A stretch of DNA of 64,000 nt from Geodermatophilus marinus (GCF_003428645.1 NZ_QVQH01000006.1:184909-248908), one strand, 5' to 3'; numbered from the stretch's first letter, positions 8,860 through 20,006 are shown. The notes: generated by a model not told the origin, from the letters alone. Numbers and translations: made by a program.

Positions 8860-9217
8860 GCCGCCGCCGAGGACCGCGCCCAGATCCACGCGACGGTCCG
8901 GTGGACGGCGCACTCCACGCATGGCGGGCCGCCCGTGGCACCCCGTCCATCGCGGCGTGGCGCGGTCGCCCCGGCACCCGCTGCTCACGACCGAGAGGCC
9001 TGCCCGGCGCCGGCCCGGTGACGCGGCCGCAGCTGGTCGAGCGCTGGTCGTCGGCCGGCGAGGCGACGCCGCGCCTGACACGGGGGCGCCCCGGTGCCTG
9101 AAGGCGTCGACACCGGGTGCCGTGGCTGCCACGATGTCGGAGGCCGAGCCGGCGGTGCAGACCGCGACGGGGGTTCGGCGACGACCCCGGGGCCCGGCCC
9201 AGAGGGAGGCGGTCGTG

Positions 9218-11971
9218 ATGGGCCCCCTGCTCACCACCAAGCTGCACCCGCCCCGCCGGCGACGCGGCCTCGTGGCCCGCGCCCGGCTGGACGCGCGGCT
9301 CGACCGTGCCGGCGAGGTGGCCGTGACGCTGGTCTCCGCACCGGCCGGATTCGGCAAGACGACGATCCTCACCGAGTGGCTGGCGGCGGGTGCACCCGAG
9401 GGCCGGTCGGCGGCGTGGTTGTCGCTCGACGCGCGCGACAACGACCCGGCGCTGTTCTGGAGCTACCTGGTCGCCGCGCTGCAGACGGCCGTCCCTGACC
9501 TCGGCGCGACCACGCTCGCAGTACTGCAGTCCCCGCAGACCTCGACGGAGGCGGCTGTCGCGACCCTGGTCAACGAGCTGGCCGACCTGCCGCGCGAGCT
9601 CGTGCTGGTGCTCGACGACTACCACGTCGTCGACTCCCCGCAGGTGCACGAGGGGATGGTGCGGCTCGTGGAGCACCTGCCGGTGCAGGTGCACCTGGTG
9701 ATAGCCGGGCGCGCCGACCCGCCCCTGCCGCTGGCGCGGCTGCGAGCCCGCGGAGAGCTGCTCGAACTGCGCGCCGCCGAGCTGCGGTTCACGGCGGCCG
9801 AGGTGGCGGCATACCTCACCGGTGCGATGGGACTGACCCTGACCGCCGACGACGTCGCCGCGCTGGACAGCCGCACCGAGGGCTGGATCGCGGCGGTGCA
9901 GCTGGCCGCGCTGTCGATGCAGGGCCGCGAGGACCCCTCGGCCTTCGTCGCGGAGTTCGCCGGCGACGACCGCTACATCGTCGACTTCCTCGTCGAGGAG
10001 GTCCTGGCCCGCCAGCCGGAACGGGTGCGCACCTTCCTGCTGCAGACCTCCATCCTGGCCCGGCTCAGCGGGCCGCTGTGCGACGCGGTCACCGGCGGGG
10101 ACGGCGGCAAGGACACGCTGGAGGCGGCGGAACGGGCCAACCTGTTCCTGGTCCCCCTCGACGACCGCCGCCGCTGGTACCGCTACCACCACCTGTTCGC
10201 CGACGTGCTGCAGGCCCACCTGCGCGACGAGCAGCCCGACGCCGTCGCCGAACTGCACCGGCGGGCCGCCGACTGGCACGCCCGGCACGGCGACCGGGCC
10301 GAGGCGATCGGTCACGCGCTGGCCGGCGGCGACGCCGCCCGCGCCGCGGAGCTGGTCGAGCTGGCCCTGCCGGCCCTGCAGCAGGGCCGGCAGGAGGCCA
10401 CGATGCGCCGCTGGTTGCAGGCGCTGCCCGACGAGGTGATCGCCGAGCGGCCGGTGCTCAGCGTCGGGTACGCCGCCGCGCTGATGGTCAGCGGGGAGAC
10501 CGCGGGCGTGGAGGCGCGGCTGCGCGACGCCGAACGGTGGCTCATCGACGACGGTTCCCGGCCGCGGCCGGCCGGGCGGATGGTCGTCGTCGACGAGGCG
10601 GCGTTCCGGCGACTGCCCAGCGGGATCGCGCTCTACCGCGCCGGCCAGGCCCTCCTCTCCGGAGACGTGCCCGCCACCGTGACCCACGCCCGCCGCGCCC
10701 TCGAGCTCGCCGGCGCCGACGACCACGTCGCCCGCGGTGGGCCCGCCGGCCTGCTGGGCCTGGCGTACTGGCGGACCGGCGACCTCGACACCGGTGCCCG
10801 CTGGTACGCCGAGTGCGCGGCCAGCCTCGAGCAGGCCGGGCACCTGTCCGACGTCACCGGCTGCGCCCTCGCCCTGGCCGACATGCGCCTCGAGCAGGGC
10901 CGGCTCGCCGAGGCGATGAGCACCTACGAGAACGCGCTGCGCCTGGTGACCCCGCCGGGCGGGCCGGTCCTGCGTGGCGCGGCGGACATGCACGTCGGCA
11001 TCGCCGGGGTGCTCCTCGAGCACAACGAGCTCGACGCCGCCCGCCGCCGGCTGGCGGTCAGCGCCCAACTGGGCGAGCACGCCGGCCTGCCCCAGAACCC
11101 GCACCGCGAGCGGGTCGCCCGGGCCCGCCTCGCCGAGGCCGACGGCGACCTCGACGGCGCGCTCGCGCTGCTGGCCGAGGCCGAGCGGCGCTACGCCGCC
11201 GACTACTTCCCCGAGGTGCGGCCGATCGGTGCCGTGCGGGCCCGCCTGCACGCCCGAGCCGGCCGGTGGCCCGACGCGCTGGCCTGGGGGCGGCAGCGCG
11301 GGCTGTCGGCCGACGACGACCCCGACTACCTGCACGAGTTCGAGCACCTCGTCCTGGCCCGGGCGCTGGTCGCCCGGTACGCCGCCGACGGGGACCAGCC
11401 GTCGATGGCCGGGGCGCTGCGGCTGCTGGCGCGGCTGCGCCGGGCCGCCGAGGACGGCGGCCGCACCGGCAGCCTGCTGGACGTGCTGGTGGTGCTGGCC
11501 CTCGCCGCAGCGGTGTGCGGAGACCAGCCGGCGGCGCTCGCGGCGCTGCGGCACGCGCTCGAGCTGGCCGAGCCGCGAGGCCACGTCCGGTCCTTCCTCG
11601 ACGAGGGGCGGTTGCTGCGCCGACACCTGGCGGCCGTCGCCAACGGCCGCGCCCACGGCTACGCCGGTCGGCTGCTGGCCGCCTCGTCGCCGGGTGCCAC
11701 GCCCGTGGCGGCCCGGCCGGTCCCGGCCTGGCCGGTGGAGCCGCTGAGCGCCCGGGAGCTGGAGGTGCTGCGACTGCTCGGCACCGATCTCGACGGCCCG
11801 GGCATCGCCCGCCGGCTGTTCGTGTCGGTGAACACCGTCCGCACGCACACCAAGAACCTCTACGCCAAGCTCGGCGTGAACAACCGCCGCACGGCGGTCC
11901 GCCGCGGGCAGGAGCTCGACCTGCTGACCCGGGGCGGCGACGAACCCACGCTCGCCGCCGACTCCCGATAG
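9218..11971 (+). CDS. MalT-type LuxR transcriptional activator
   Basis: 917 residues. An N-terminal MalT signature (LLTTKLHPPRRRRGLVAR) precedes a Walker A motif APAGFGKTT (41-49) and a Walker B-like LVLDD (to 134). A long TPR-like helical region covers roughly 400-830. The C-terminal LuxR helix-turn-helix lies at about 843-905 (LSARELEVLRLL, then RTHTKNLYAKLGV). Such proteins are ATP-dependent activators triggered by a ligand through the helical region; the ligand here is unknown. The ATG at 9218 follows GGGAGG by 8 nt; a GTG one codon earlier is possible. It sits between two genes carrying matching operators. Confidence 0.93.
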   Translation: MGPLLTTKLHPPRRRRGLVARARLDARLDRAGEVAVTLVSAPAGFGKTTILTEWLAAGAPEGRSAAWLSLDARDNDPALFWSYLVAALQTAVPDLGATTLAVLQSPQTSTEAAVATLVNELADLPRELVLVLDDYHVVDSPQVHEGMVRLVEHLPVQVHLVIAGRADPPLPLARLRARGELLELRAAELRFTAAEVAAYLTGAMGLTLTADDVAALDSRTEGWIAAVQLAALSMQGREDPSAFVAEFAGDDRYIVDFLVEEVLARQPERVRTFLLQTSILARLSGPLCDAVTGGDGGKDTLEAAERANLFLVPLDDRRRWYRYHHLFADVLQAHLRDEQPDAVAELHRRAADWHARHGDRAEAIGHALAGGDAARAAELVELALPALQQGRQEATMRRWLQALPDEVIAERPVLSVGYAAALMVSGETAGVEARLRDAERWLIDDGSRPRPAGRMVVVDEAAFRRLPSGIALYRAGQALLSGDVPATVTHARRALELAGADDHVARGGPAGLLGLAYWRTGDLDTGARWYAECAASLEQAGHLSDVTGCALALADMRLEQGRLAEAMSTYENALRLVTPPGGPVLRGAADMHVGIAGVLLEHNELDAARRRLAVSAQLGEHAGLPQNPHRERVARARLAEADGDLDGALALLAEAERRYAADYFPEVRPIGAVRARLHARAGRWPDALAWGRQRGLSADDDPDYLHEFEHLVLARALVARYAADGDQPSMAGALRLLARLRRAAEDGGRTGSLLDVLVVLALAAAVCGDQPAALAALRHALELAEPRGHVRSFLDEGRLLRRHLAAVANGRAHGYAGRLLAASSPGATPVAARPVPAWPVEPLSARELEVLRLLGTDLDGPGIARRLFVSVNTVRTHTKNLYAKLGVNNRRTAVRRGQELDLLTRGGDEPTLAADSR

Positions 11972-11987
11972 CCCGCCGAACAGCGGT

Positions 11988-12044
11988 TCACCACCCGGAT
12001 CACCACACCTGGTGATCCGCGCTCACCACGTCTGCTCCTAGCTT
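11988..12044 (+). promoter_or_regulatory. Promoter with palindromic LuxR/MalT operator (site 2)
   Basis: TTCACCACC (11988-11996) is followed by the dyad ATCACCACACCTGGTGAT (11999-12016), exactly 22 nt, and the -10 TAGCTT (12039-12044). Half-site order, dyad and spacing mirror site 1 on the opposite strand at 8801-8859. It drives the operon beginning at 12111. Confidence 0.7.
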
Positions 12045-12110
12045 CCCCGTACCGCAGCAGCCGGAACACCGGCCGGGAACCGCCCGGCCGGCGACCGGGC
12101 AGGGGGACCG

Positions 12111-12365
12111 ATGACGGAGAACCGGCACCTCGGCCTCTCCGACGCGGGTCGCTACGAGATCCGCCTCGCCGGCCGCCTCGACGACCGCTGGGCCACCTGG
12201 TTCGACGGCATGACCCTCACCACCGCCGACGGCACGACCGTCCTGTCCGGTCCGCTCGCCGACCAGGCCGCGTTGCACGGCGTCCTGGCCCGGATCCGTG
12301 ACCTGGGCCTGCCGTTGGTGGCGGTCACCCGCCTGGACGCCGATCCGCACGTCCCGCCTCGCTGA
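12111..12365 (+). CDS. Small beta-rich conserved protein of unknown function
   Basis: 84 residues with the pattern of alternating short strands and one helix (YEIRLAGRLDDRWATWF, GMTLTTADGTTVLSGPLADQ, LHGVLARIRDLGLPLVAVTR). Such proteins commonly follow MalT-type LuxR genes in actinobacteria, but I know of no assigned function. AGGGGG lies just before the ATG. It is the first gene of a predicted operator-controlled unit with the DUF4386 and dehydrogenase genes behind it; the gap to the next gene is 26 nt. Confidence 0.75.
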   Translation: MTENRHLGLSDAGRYEIRLAGRLDDRWATWFDGMTLTTADGTTVLSGPLADQAALHGVLARIRDLGLPLVAVTRLDADPHVPPR

Positions 12366-12391
12366 GGCCCCGACCCGATCCGGAGACCGCC

Positions 12392-13138
12392 ATGGCAAGC
12401 ACCACCCCGACGGCGCGGTCGATCACCGCCCCGCCCGACCCGCTGCGGCGCACCGCGCGCGCCGCCGGCATCCTCTACCTGCTCACGTTCGTGTCGATGC
12501 CCACGCTCATGGTGTTCGAGCCGGTGCAGGACGGCGCCGCCTTCGTCCTCGGCGCCGGCGACGACACCGGGGTGCTGTGGGGGGCCTTCTCCGAGGTCAT
12601 CGTCGCCTTGGCCGGCATCGGCACCGCCGTGGTGCTCTTCCCGGTGGCCAAGCGGGTCAGCGAGACCGCGGCCCTCGGGTTCGTCACCTCCCGCGTGGTC
12701 GAGGGCAGCCTGATCCTCGTCGGCGTCGTCAGCGTGCTGAACCTGCTCACGCTGCGAGACGACGTCGCCGGCACCGCCGACACGGACCCCGCGGCGCTGA
12801 CCACCGCCGGCCACACCCTGGTGGCGACCTACGAGTGGACGTTCCTGCTCTCGCAGAGCCTGGCGCCGGTCGTCAACGCCCTCTGCCTGGGCTACGTGCT
12901 GTACCGCTCCGGCCTCGTGCCGCGGATCCTCCCCACCCTGGGCCTGATCGGGGCCCCGCTGCTGCTCGCGTCCGACGTCGCGACCTTCTTCGGCCTCTAC
13001 GACCGCGCGGCTCCGATCGCCGCCCTCGCCGCCCTCCCGATCGCCGCCTGGGAGTTCTCCCTCGGCGTCTTCCTGACCGTCAGAGGCTTCCGGTCCGCCG
13101 CCGTCGCCGCTCTGCCGCCCGCAGGGGCCCTCCGATGA
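12392..13138 (+). CDS. DUF4386 family membrane protein
   Basis: 248 residues. After a short polar N-terminus come about six transmembrane helices, starting with RAAGILYLLTFVSMPT, the usual DUF4386 opening, and including GFVTSRVVEGSLILVGVVS and PVVNALCLGYVLYRSGLVPR near the C-terminal half. Function of the family is unknown. The ATG at 12392 follows a GGAG. The stop codon overlaps the start of the next gene (ATGA), so translation is probably coupled. It lies in the operon started by the site 2 promoter. Confidence 0.88.
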   Translation: MASTTPTARSITAPPDPLRRTARAAGILYLLTFVSMPTLMVFEPVQDGAAFVLGAGDDTGVLWGAFSEVIVALAGIGTAVVLFPVAKRVSETAALGFVTSRVVEGSLILVGVVSVLNLLTLRDDVAGTADTDPAALTTAGHTLVATYEWTFLLSQSLAPVVNALCLGYVLYRSGLVPRILPTLGLIGAPLLLASDVATFFGLYDRAAPIAALAALPIAAWEFSLGVFLTVRGFRSAAVAALPPAGALR

Positions 13139-14133
13139 GGGCCGCCGTCTACCGCCGGTTCGGCGGACCGGACACCGTCCGGGTGGAGGCGTTGCCGCAG
13201 CCGACGCCCGGCCCGGACGACGTCCTCATCCGGGTGCACGCCAGCACCGTCAGCGCCGCCGACCACCGTGCCCGCAGCCGCGACGTGCCCCGTGGACTCG
13301 GGCTGCTCGCCGCCACCGGGATCGGGCTGTTGCGGCCGAAGCGGCCGGTGCTGGGTTACGACGCCGCCGGTGTCGTCGAGACGGTCGGCGCGGACGTCAC
13401 CGCGTACCGACCCGGCGACGAGGTGATCGCCATGCTCGGCGGGCACTTCGGGGGGCACGCCGAGTACGCCCGCGTTCGCCCGGGCGACCCCATCGCCCGC
13501 AAGCCGCGGAACCTGCCCTTCGAGGACGCCGTGACGCTGGTCTTCGGCGGGCTCACCGCCCGCGGCTTCCTGAAGCAGGCCGATCTCGTGGTGGGCGCGG
13601 CGGTGCTGGTCAACGGGGCGTCCGGCGCCGTCGGCACCGCGGCAGTGCAGCTGGCCGCGCACGAGGGCGCGCACGTGACCGGCGTTGCCAGCGCCGCCAA
13701 CCGGGAGCTGGTGACCTCCCTCGGCGCGGAGCGGGTGATCGACCACACCATCGAGGACTTCACCGCCGAGGCGGCCACCTACGACGTGATCGTCGACTGC
13801 GTCGGCAACGCCCCGTTCGAGCGCGTCCGGCGCCTGCTCCGCCCGCGTGGGGCGCTGCTGCTCGTCATCACCGACCTGCCCGGGCTGCTGCTGGCTCCGA
13901 TGCGCCGCAGTCGCACCGGGCACCTGGTCACCGCCGACGTCGGCACGCTCACCGCGGAGGATCTGGGCCACCTGGTCGACCTCGCCGAAGCCGGCGCCTA
14001 CCGGCCGGTTCGCGACCGCACCTTCGACCTCGTCGACATCGCCGAGGCGCACCGCTACGTCGACACCGGCCGCAAGCGCGGCAACGTCGTGCTCCGCCTC
14101 TCCGGCGACGGGCACACCGCTGTGGCGACGTGA
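13135..14133 (+). CDS. Zinc-independent NAD(P)H:quinone oxidoreductase-like MDR protein
   Basis: 332 residues of the medium-chain dehydrogenase superfamily: a GroES-like N-terminal domain (RFGGPDTVRVEALPQPTPGP) and a Rossmann domain with the nucleotide motif GASGAVGTAAVQ near 160-171. Zinc-ligand cysteines are absent, which points to the quinone-oxidoreductase/zeta-crystallin branch using NADPH. Substrate is unknown. The ATG overlaps the DUF4386 stop codon by ATGA, linking expression to that gene and to the LuxR operator upstream. Confidence 0.88.
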   Translation: MRAAVYRRFGGPDTVRVEALPQPTPGPDDVLIRVHASTVSAADHRARSRDVPRGLGLLAATGIGLLRPKRPVLGYDAAGVVETVGADVTAYRPGDEVIAMLGGHFGGHAEYARVRPGDPIARKPRNLPFEDAVTLVFGGLTARGFLKQADLVVGAAVLVNGASGAVGTAAVQLAAHEGAHVTGVASAANRELVTSLGAERVIDHTIEDFTAEAATYDVIVDCVGNAPFERVRRLLRPRGALLLVITDLPGLLLAPMRRSRTGHLVTADVGTLTAEDLGHLVDLAEAGAYRPVRDRTFDLVDIAEAHRYVDTGRKRGNVVLRLSGDGHTAVAT

Positions 14134-14596
14134 TCGACACGGACGTGATCGACACGACCGACGTCTCCGATGTCCTCAGCCGGGCCCGACCTCTCGGGCT
14201 ACGAACCGGGCGCGCGTCGGCGGGCGCCGCGACTGCGAGGAACCCGCCGGCGGGCCGGCCGGAGCGATGGACCACGTCGGGTCCCCGGCCCGTCCAGGAC
14301 GGCCGTCGCCCCGGAGGCCTGCGCCCACCCCAGCCCGTCAGCTCACCGGTGGGTGAGGAGTCCTGCACCGCCATCCGGTGCTCCGGACCTCCTCTGGGGG
14401 AGGGGCCTCCGGCTGTCCGGCCGGCCGGGCCGCCCCCGCCGCCGGGAAGGTCCAAGGCCCACCGGGGCGGGGGACGTCGCCCCTGGCGGGCCGGGGGACG
14501 TCGCCCCTGGCGGGCCGGCTCGGTCCGCTGGTGCCCTGGGACGCCCCGAGGTGCCGCCACCTCGAGAACCAGGTCGTCGGTCGAGGAGGTCGGAGG
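14134..14596. other. Gene-free region with short tandem repeats
   Basis: No convincing gene. It starts with a doubled GTGATCGACACG near 14128-14154, directly at the dehydrogenase stop. Around 14467-14517 a 24-bp unit (GGGGACGTCGCCCCTGGCGG plus flanking bases) occurs twice in tandem. The last 15 bases hold the ribosome binding site of the esterase gene. Confidence 0.6.
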
Positions 14597-16123
14597 ATGG
14601 GGACGATCGTCAGGACCGTGAGCGGGGACGTGCGCGGGACCGCCTCGGACGGGGTGTACCGCTTCCTCGGCGTCCCCTACGCGGCGCCGCCGGTCGGCGC
14701 CCGCCGGCTGCGGCCGCCGCAGCCGGTCGAGCACTGGGCCGGTGTGCGTGACGCCACGGCACTCGGGCCGCAGCCGCCGCAGCTGAAGTTCGGGACGGAT
14801 GACCCGCTCGGCCTGCTGTTCGATCCCGCGGTGGTCGGGGACGACTGCCTGAACCTCAACATCTGGACGCCCGAGCCAGGGGCAGCCGACCTGCCGGTGA
14901 TGGCCCTCAGCCCGGGCGGCGCCTTCCGCTACAACTCCGGCGGCAGCTACGACGGCAGCCGCTTCGCCCGCGACGGCGTCGTGCTCGTCTCCCTCAACTG
15001 GCGGACCGGAGCGGACGGGTTTCTCTACCTGGGTGCAGGCGACGACGCAGCCAACCTGGGACTGCTCGACCAGGTCGCAGCGCTGACGTGGGTGCGCGAC
15101 AACATCCGCGCCTTCGGCGGGGACCCCGACCGGGTCACCGTGTTCGGGGAGTCGGCCGGTGCCATGTCGATCGGCGACCTGCTGTCGATGCCGTGGGCGG
15201 AGGGACTGTTCCGGCGGGCGGCGCTGGAGAGCGGCGCCGCGCACCACGTCGTGGCGGCCGACGACGCGGCGCGCATCGGCGCCCGGCTCGCCGAGCTCCT
15301 CGGCGTCCCCGCCAGCCGCGCGGCCATCGCCGAGGTCCCCGTCGAGCGCTTCCTGCAGGCGCAGGGGCAGATCGACGCCGAGCTGGCGGCGTCCCCGGAC
15401 CCCGCCCGCTGGGGCGTCGAGGTCCTCGCCAGCATGATGCCGTTCCACCCCGTGGTCGACGGCGACGTGGTGCCGGCTCCGCCGATCGAGCGGATCGCGA
15501 GCGGGGCGGGCGCGCAGGTCGACGTCCTCCTGGGCACGAACGCCGACGACTGGCGGTACTCCCCGGTGCTCGGCGGCTTCATCGACCAGATCACCGAGGA
15601 GAATCTCACCGGCCCCCTGGAGACCTACGGCTGGTGGAGCATCGCGGCCTACGGGCTGGACCCCGGCGAGGTGCTGCCGCACTACCGGGCCAACCGGTTC
15701 GGCCCCACGCCGGGCGACGTCCTCGGGGCGGTCATGACCGACTGGTGGGTCCGGGTGCCGGCCCTGCGCCTGGCCGACGCGCACGCCTCCGCACCGGGGG
15801 GCACGTACATGTACGAGTTCGCCTGGCCCTCACCGATCCTGGACGGCCGCCTCGGCTCCTGCCACGCGCTGGAGCTGCCCTTCGTCTTCGACACCCTCGA
15901 CCTGGGCCGCGGGCAGATGATGGGCGGCGCGCTCGGGGTGGATCCACCGCAGCAGCTCGCCGACACGATGCACCGGGCCTGGGTCGACTTCGCGGCCGAG
16001 GGAGAACCGGGCTGGCCGTGCTACGACCCCGGCCGGCGGGCCGTCATGCGCCTCGACGTCCCGTCCTCCGTCGTCGAGGACCCGTATGCCGCGGAACGAG
16101 CCCTCTGGGCGGGAGTGCGCTGA
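14597..16123 (+). CDS. Type B carboxylesterase/lipase
   Basis: 508 residues of the alpha/beta-hydrolase COesterase family. Features are the N-terminal GVYRFLGVPYAAPPVG signature, the EDCLNLNIW-like motif (DDCLNLNIWTPE), the nucleophile elbow GESAGAMS with Ser186, and the His423 region GSCHALELPFVF. The third triad member, an acidic residue, lies between them. No signal peptide is visible, so it is probably cytosolic. The oxyanion region reads SPGGAF rather than the usual HGGGF, a small deviation. The ATG at 14597 has GAGGAGG 7 nt upstream. Native substrate is unknown. Confidence 0.92.
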   Translation: MGTIVRTVSGDVRGTASDGVYRFLGVPYAAPPVGARRLRPPQPVEHWAGVRDATALGPQPPQLKFGTDDPLGLLFDPAVVGDDCLNLNIWTPEPGAADLPVMALSPGGAFRYNSGGSYDGSRFARDGVVLVSLNWRTGADGFLYLGAGDDAANLGLLDQVAALTWVRDNIRAFGGDPDRVTVFGESAGAMSIGDLLSMPWAEGLFRRAALESGAAHHVVAADDAARIGARLAELLGVPASRAAIAEVPVERFLQAQGQIDAELAASPDPARWGVEVLASMMPFHPVVDGDVVPAPPIERIASGAGAQVDVLLGTNADDWRYSPVLGGFIDQITEENLTGPLETYGWWSIAAYGLDPGEVLPHYRANRFGPTPGDVLGAVMTDWWVRVPALRLADAHASAPGGTYMYEFAWPSPILDGRLGSCHALELPFVFDTLDLGRGQMMGGALGVDPPQQLADTMHRAWVDFAAEGEPGWPCYDPGRRAVMRLDVPSSVVEDPYAAERALWAGVR

Positions 16124-16224
16124 CCGTGCCCGTGCGGCGCCGCTCGTCGACGAGCGTCGAGCGGCCGCGGACCTGCTCGGCGCCGCCGCGCCTCGGCGGC
16201 GGGAGCTGAGCCGGGGGCCCCGGC

Positions 16225-16572
16225 TCAGACCGTCGTGGCCCACTCGACGAGACCGGCCCCGCGCGGGCGGGCCAGGGGGACGGCGGCGTCCGGGCGGCGG
16301 GGGAGCAGCCGGCGCGGCAGGGGAGCGGGGGCCCCGGCCGACGCCGCCGCGTGACGGGCGCGGGACGGGGGCTCCTCGGCGGGGCGCAGGGCGGGGAGGT
16401 CCACCCACGCGGTGCGCCGCAGGCCGTCGACCACGCAGCGGACGCGGACCCGGCAGCGACCGTCGGGCTCGTGCCGCCAGCCCAGCAGCTCCCCGGGGTA
16501 CCAGGTCCCGGCGTGGTGGACCTCCACCGGGACCGGGTCGGCGAGGGCGCTCCACCCGCCGTCGCCCCGCAT
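16225..16572 (-). CDS. Small conserved actinobacterial protein, unknown function
   Basis: 115 residues. The first 65 form a compact beta-rich core (PVPVEVHHAGTWYPGELLGW, then CRVRVRCVVDGLRRTAWVDL) and the rest is Arg/Ala/Pro-rich tail. I do not recognise a named domain, though the core resembles short barrel-like proteins. The ATG at 16572 lies 7 nt after TAGGGT (16585-16580), the leaderless promoter arrangement used elsewhere in the window. It lies downstream of, and on the same strand as, the ThrE-type exporter gene. Confidence 0.6.
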   Translation of the reverse strand: MRGDGGWSALADPVPVEVHHAGTWYPGELLGWRHEPDGRCRVRVRCVVDGLRRTAWVDLPALRPAEEPPSRARHAAASAGAPAPLPRRLLPRRPDAAVPLARPRGAGLVEWATTV

Positions 16573-16622
16573 GATGGCGACCCTAAGGCAGGCTTTGTTC
16601 ACCCTCCGTGAGGCACGCGGAC

Positions 16623-17975
16623 TCAGCGGCGGACCGGCCGGCGCCAGCGCGTGCGCGCCGTTCCCACCGGGAGCGGGGCGGGACGGCGGCGCCGCGCACC
16701 GGTGTCCCGCCCGCCGTCCGCGCGGGACGCGGCGCGGCGCCGTCGGGCCAGGTGCTCGCCCAGCAGCGCTCCCGCCGCCAGGGCCAGCCCGGTCGTCACC
16801 GCCTCCCCGAGCAGCGTCACCCCGCTGATGGTGTCGCCCTCGGCGAAGCGGCGCATGCCGCGGTAGATCGTCAGCCCGGGGAGCAGCGGGATGATGCCGG
16901 CGACGACGTGCACCAGGGCGGGCACCCGTCGCCACCTCGACACCAGGGGGCCCGCCAGGCCGACCGTGGTCGCGGCCACGGCCGCGGCCACCGGCGTGTC
17001 CAGCGAGGCGGCGCCGGCCGCGGCGAAGACCGCCCAGCCGAGGGCGCCCGCGGCACCGGCCACCGGGACCGCCCGGCGCGGGGCGTGGTTGGCCACGGCG
17101 AAGCAGGCCGACACCGCGGCCGCGGCCAGCAGCTGCACGGCCATCGGGCCCAGGGGCTCGGTCGACGGGTCCCCGATGCGCACGGGCAGGCCCAGCCGCA
17201 GGCCCACCGACAGCCCGGCCGCGACCCCGGCGATGATCCCCGCGGTGAGCAGGAAGGTCTCGAACGCCCGGGCGGCCGCGGTCACGTAGAAGCCGGAGAT
17301 GGCGTCCTGGACCGCACCGACGAGCGTGACCCCGGGCAGCAGCAGCACGATGCCGCCCGCGACGACGAGCGAGGGCCGCACGCCCACCTCGGCGGCGAAC
17401 AGCGTGAGCGCCACGGCCGTGGCGATGAGCCCGCCCACCACGTTCTGGTAGAAGGCGGGCAGCTGCGCGCGGGCCAGCCGGGCGAGGGACAGGTCGATGG
17501 CCACCGTGGCCCCGAAGGCCGCCGCGGTCACCGAGGGTCCGGCTCCCAGCAGCACCGCGACCGCGGCGGCCAGCCCGGCGCGGGCACCGGTGACGACCCA
17601 GCGCCGGTACGGGTGCCGGGCGGTCACCAGCTCCCGCAGCCGCCGCTCGGCCCCCGGCTGGGCGACCCGGCCGGTCACGAGGTCGTCGACGAGGTTGTGG
17701 GCGGCGGTCACCCGCGTGTAGTCGAGCTCGCGCTGCTGCACCAGCCGGATGCCGGTCACCGGTGCGTCCCCCGGGGCGGACTGGGCGGACATGGCGATCG
17801 ACGTGAAGGTGATGTCGCACTCCACCTCGTGCAGCCCGGCGGCCTCGGCCACCGCCGTGCAGGTGGCGGTCACCTCCGCGGCGCCCGCACCGCCGGCCAG
17901 CAGCACCTCTCCGCACCGCAATGCCAGGTCTAGGGTCCGGTGGACCGGGGTAGGGACAGCGGGAGCGGCGCTCAT
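16623..17975 (-). CDS. Threonine/serine exporter family (ThrE-type) membrane protein
   Basis: 450 residues. A soluble N-terminal domain (about 1-125, with LLAGGAGAAEVTATC and EVECDITFTSIAMS) is followed by about ten transmembrane helices, the layout of fused ThrE proteins in actinobacteria. The family exports threonine and serine with the proton gradient in Corynebacterium; substrate here is inferred. A basic tail of 40 residues ends the protein. The ATG at 17975 is preceded by GGGGAGG at 10 nt. Divergent from the BCCT transporter gene, 172 bases away. Confidence 0.9.
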   Translation of the reverse strand: MSAAPAVPTPVHRTLDLALRCGEVLLAGGAGAAEVTATCTAVAEAAGLHEVECDITFTSIAMSAQSAPGDAPVTGIRLVQQRELDYTRVTAAHNLVDDLVTGRVAQPGAERRLRELVTARHPYRRWVVTGARAGLAAAVAVLLGAGPSVTAAAFGATVAIDLSLARLARAQLPAFYQNVVGGLIATAVALTLFAAEVGVRPSLVVAGGIVLLLPGVTLVGAVQDAISGFYVTAAARAFETFLLTAGIIAGVAAGLSVGLRLGLPVRIGDPSTEPLGPMAVQLLAAAAVSACFAVANHAPRRAVPVAGAAGALGWAVFAAAGAASLDTPVAAAVAATTVGLAGPLVSRWRRVPALVHVVAGIIPLLPGLTIYRGMRRFAEGDTISGVTLLGEAVTTGLALAAGALLGEHLARRRRAASRADGGRDTGARRRRPAPLPVGTARTRWRRPVRR

Positions 17976-18147
17976 CGCCGTCCAGCCTCCCCGACCCGGG
18001 TCAGGTCGCGCCCGGTGGGTCCGGTCACGTCGAGGAAGCTCCCGGCGGTGTGGCACCTTGTTTCCCCAGGCGCTCGGCGATCCGCGCCTGCGGTTCGTCG
18101 TCGCTCCGAGCCCGTAGCCCCTGTCCCCGATCACAGGAGTCGCCCTC

Positions 18148-19755
<1,608 letters not shown>

Positions 19756-19780
19756 CCGGCAGCCGCCCGCCGTCCCGGCA

Positions 19781-19806
19781 CCCCGGTCCTCGCCCGAGGA
19801 CCGGGG
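19781..19806 (+). terminator. Terminator hairpin after the BCCT gene
   Basis: A perfect 12-bp inverted repeat, CCCCGGTCCTCG with CGAGGACCGGGG, separated by two bases and starting 25 bases after the stop codon. Confidence 0.75.
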
Positions 19807-19838
19807 AACCGCGGGCCCGGGGCACGAGGTGTCCTGCG

Positions 19839-19970
19839 GTGCCGGACCTGCTCACCCTGGTGCTGGGCGAGCCGGGCAACGTGCTGGCGCTCACCCGGGC
19901 GACCGATCGCGCCCGCACCGCGCTCGAGGAAGCGCTCGAGCTCGTCCGGGCGGGCCCCCGGGTCCCCTGA
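19839..19970 (+). CDS. Possible 43-residue small protein
   Basis: A GTG-initiated frame encoding an amphipathic helix-rich peptide (NVLALTRATDRARTALEEAL) with a weak GAGG 9 nt upstream. It lies between the BCCT terminator and the second tRNA-fMet gene. Composition is plausible for a protein, but no family is recognised and GC-rich DNA gives such frames by chance. Confidence 0.3.
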   Translation: MPDLLTLVLGEPGNVLALTRATDRARTALEEALELVRAGPRVP

Positions 19971-20006
19971 ACCCGCCCCGTGCGCCGTGTATGGTGGGAA
20001 CTGCGA

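Noticed and set aside
16570..16600. Possible DtxR/IdeR iron box (CTAAGGCAGGCTTTGTT) before the gene at 16572
   Set aside because: When centred on AGGCT, only about 11 of 19 positions agree with TTAGGTTAGSCTAACCTAA, and the dyad is poor. The TAGGGT there is better explained as a -10 element.
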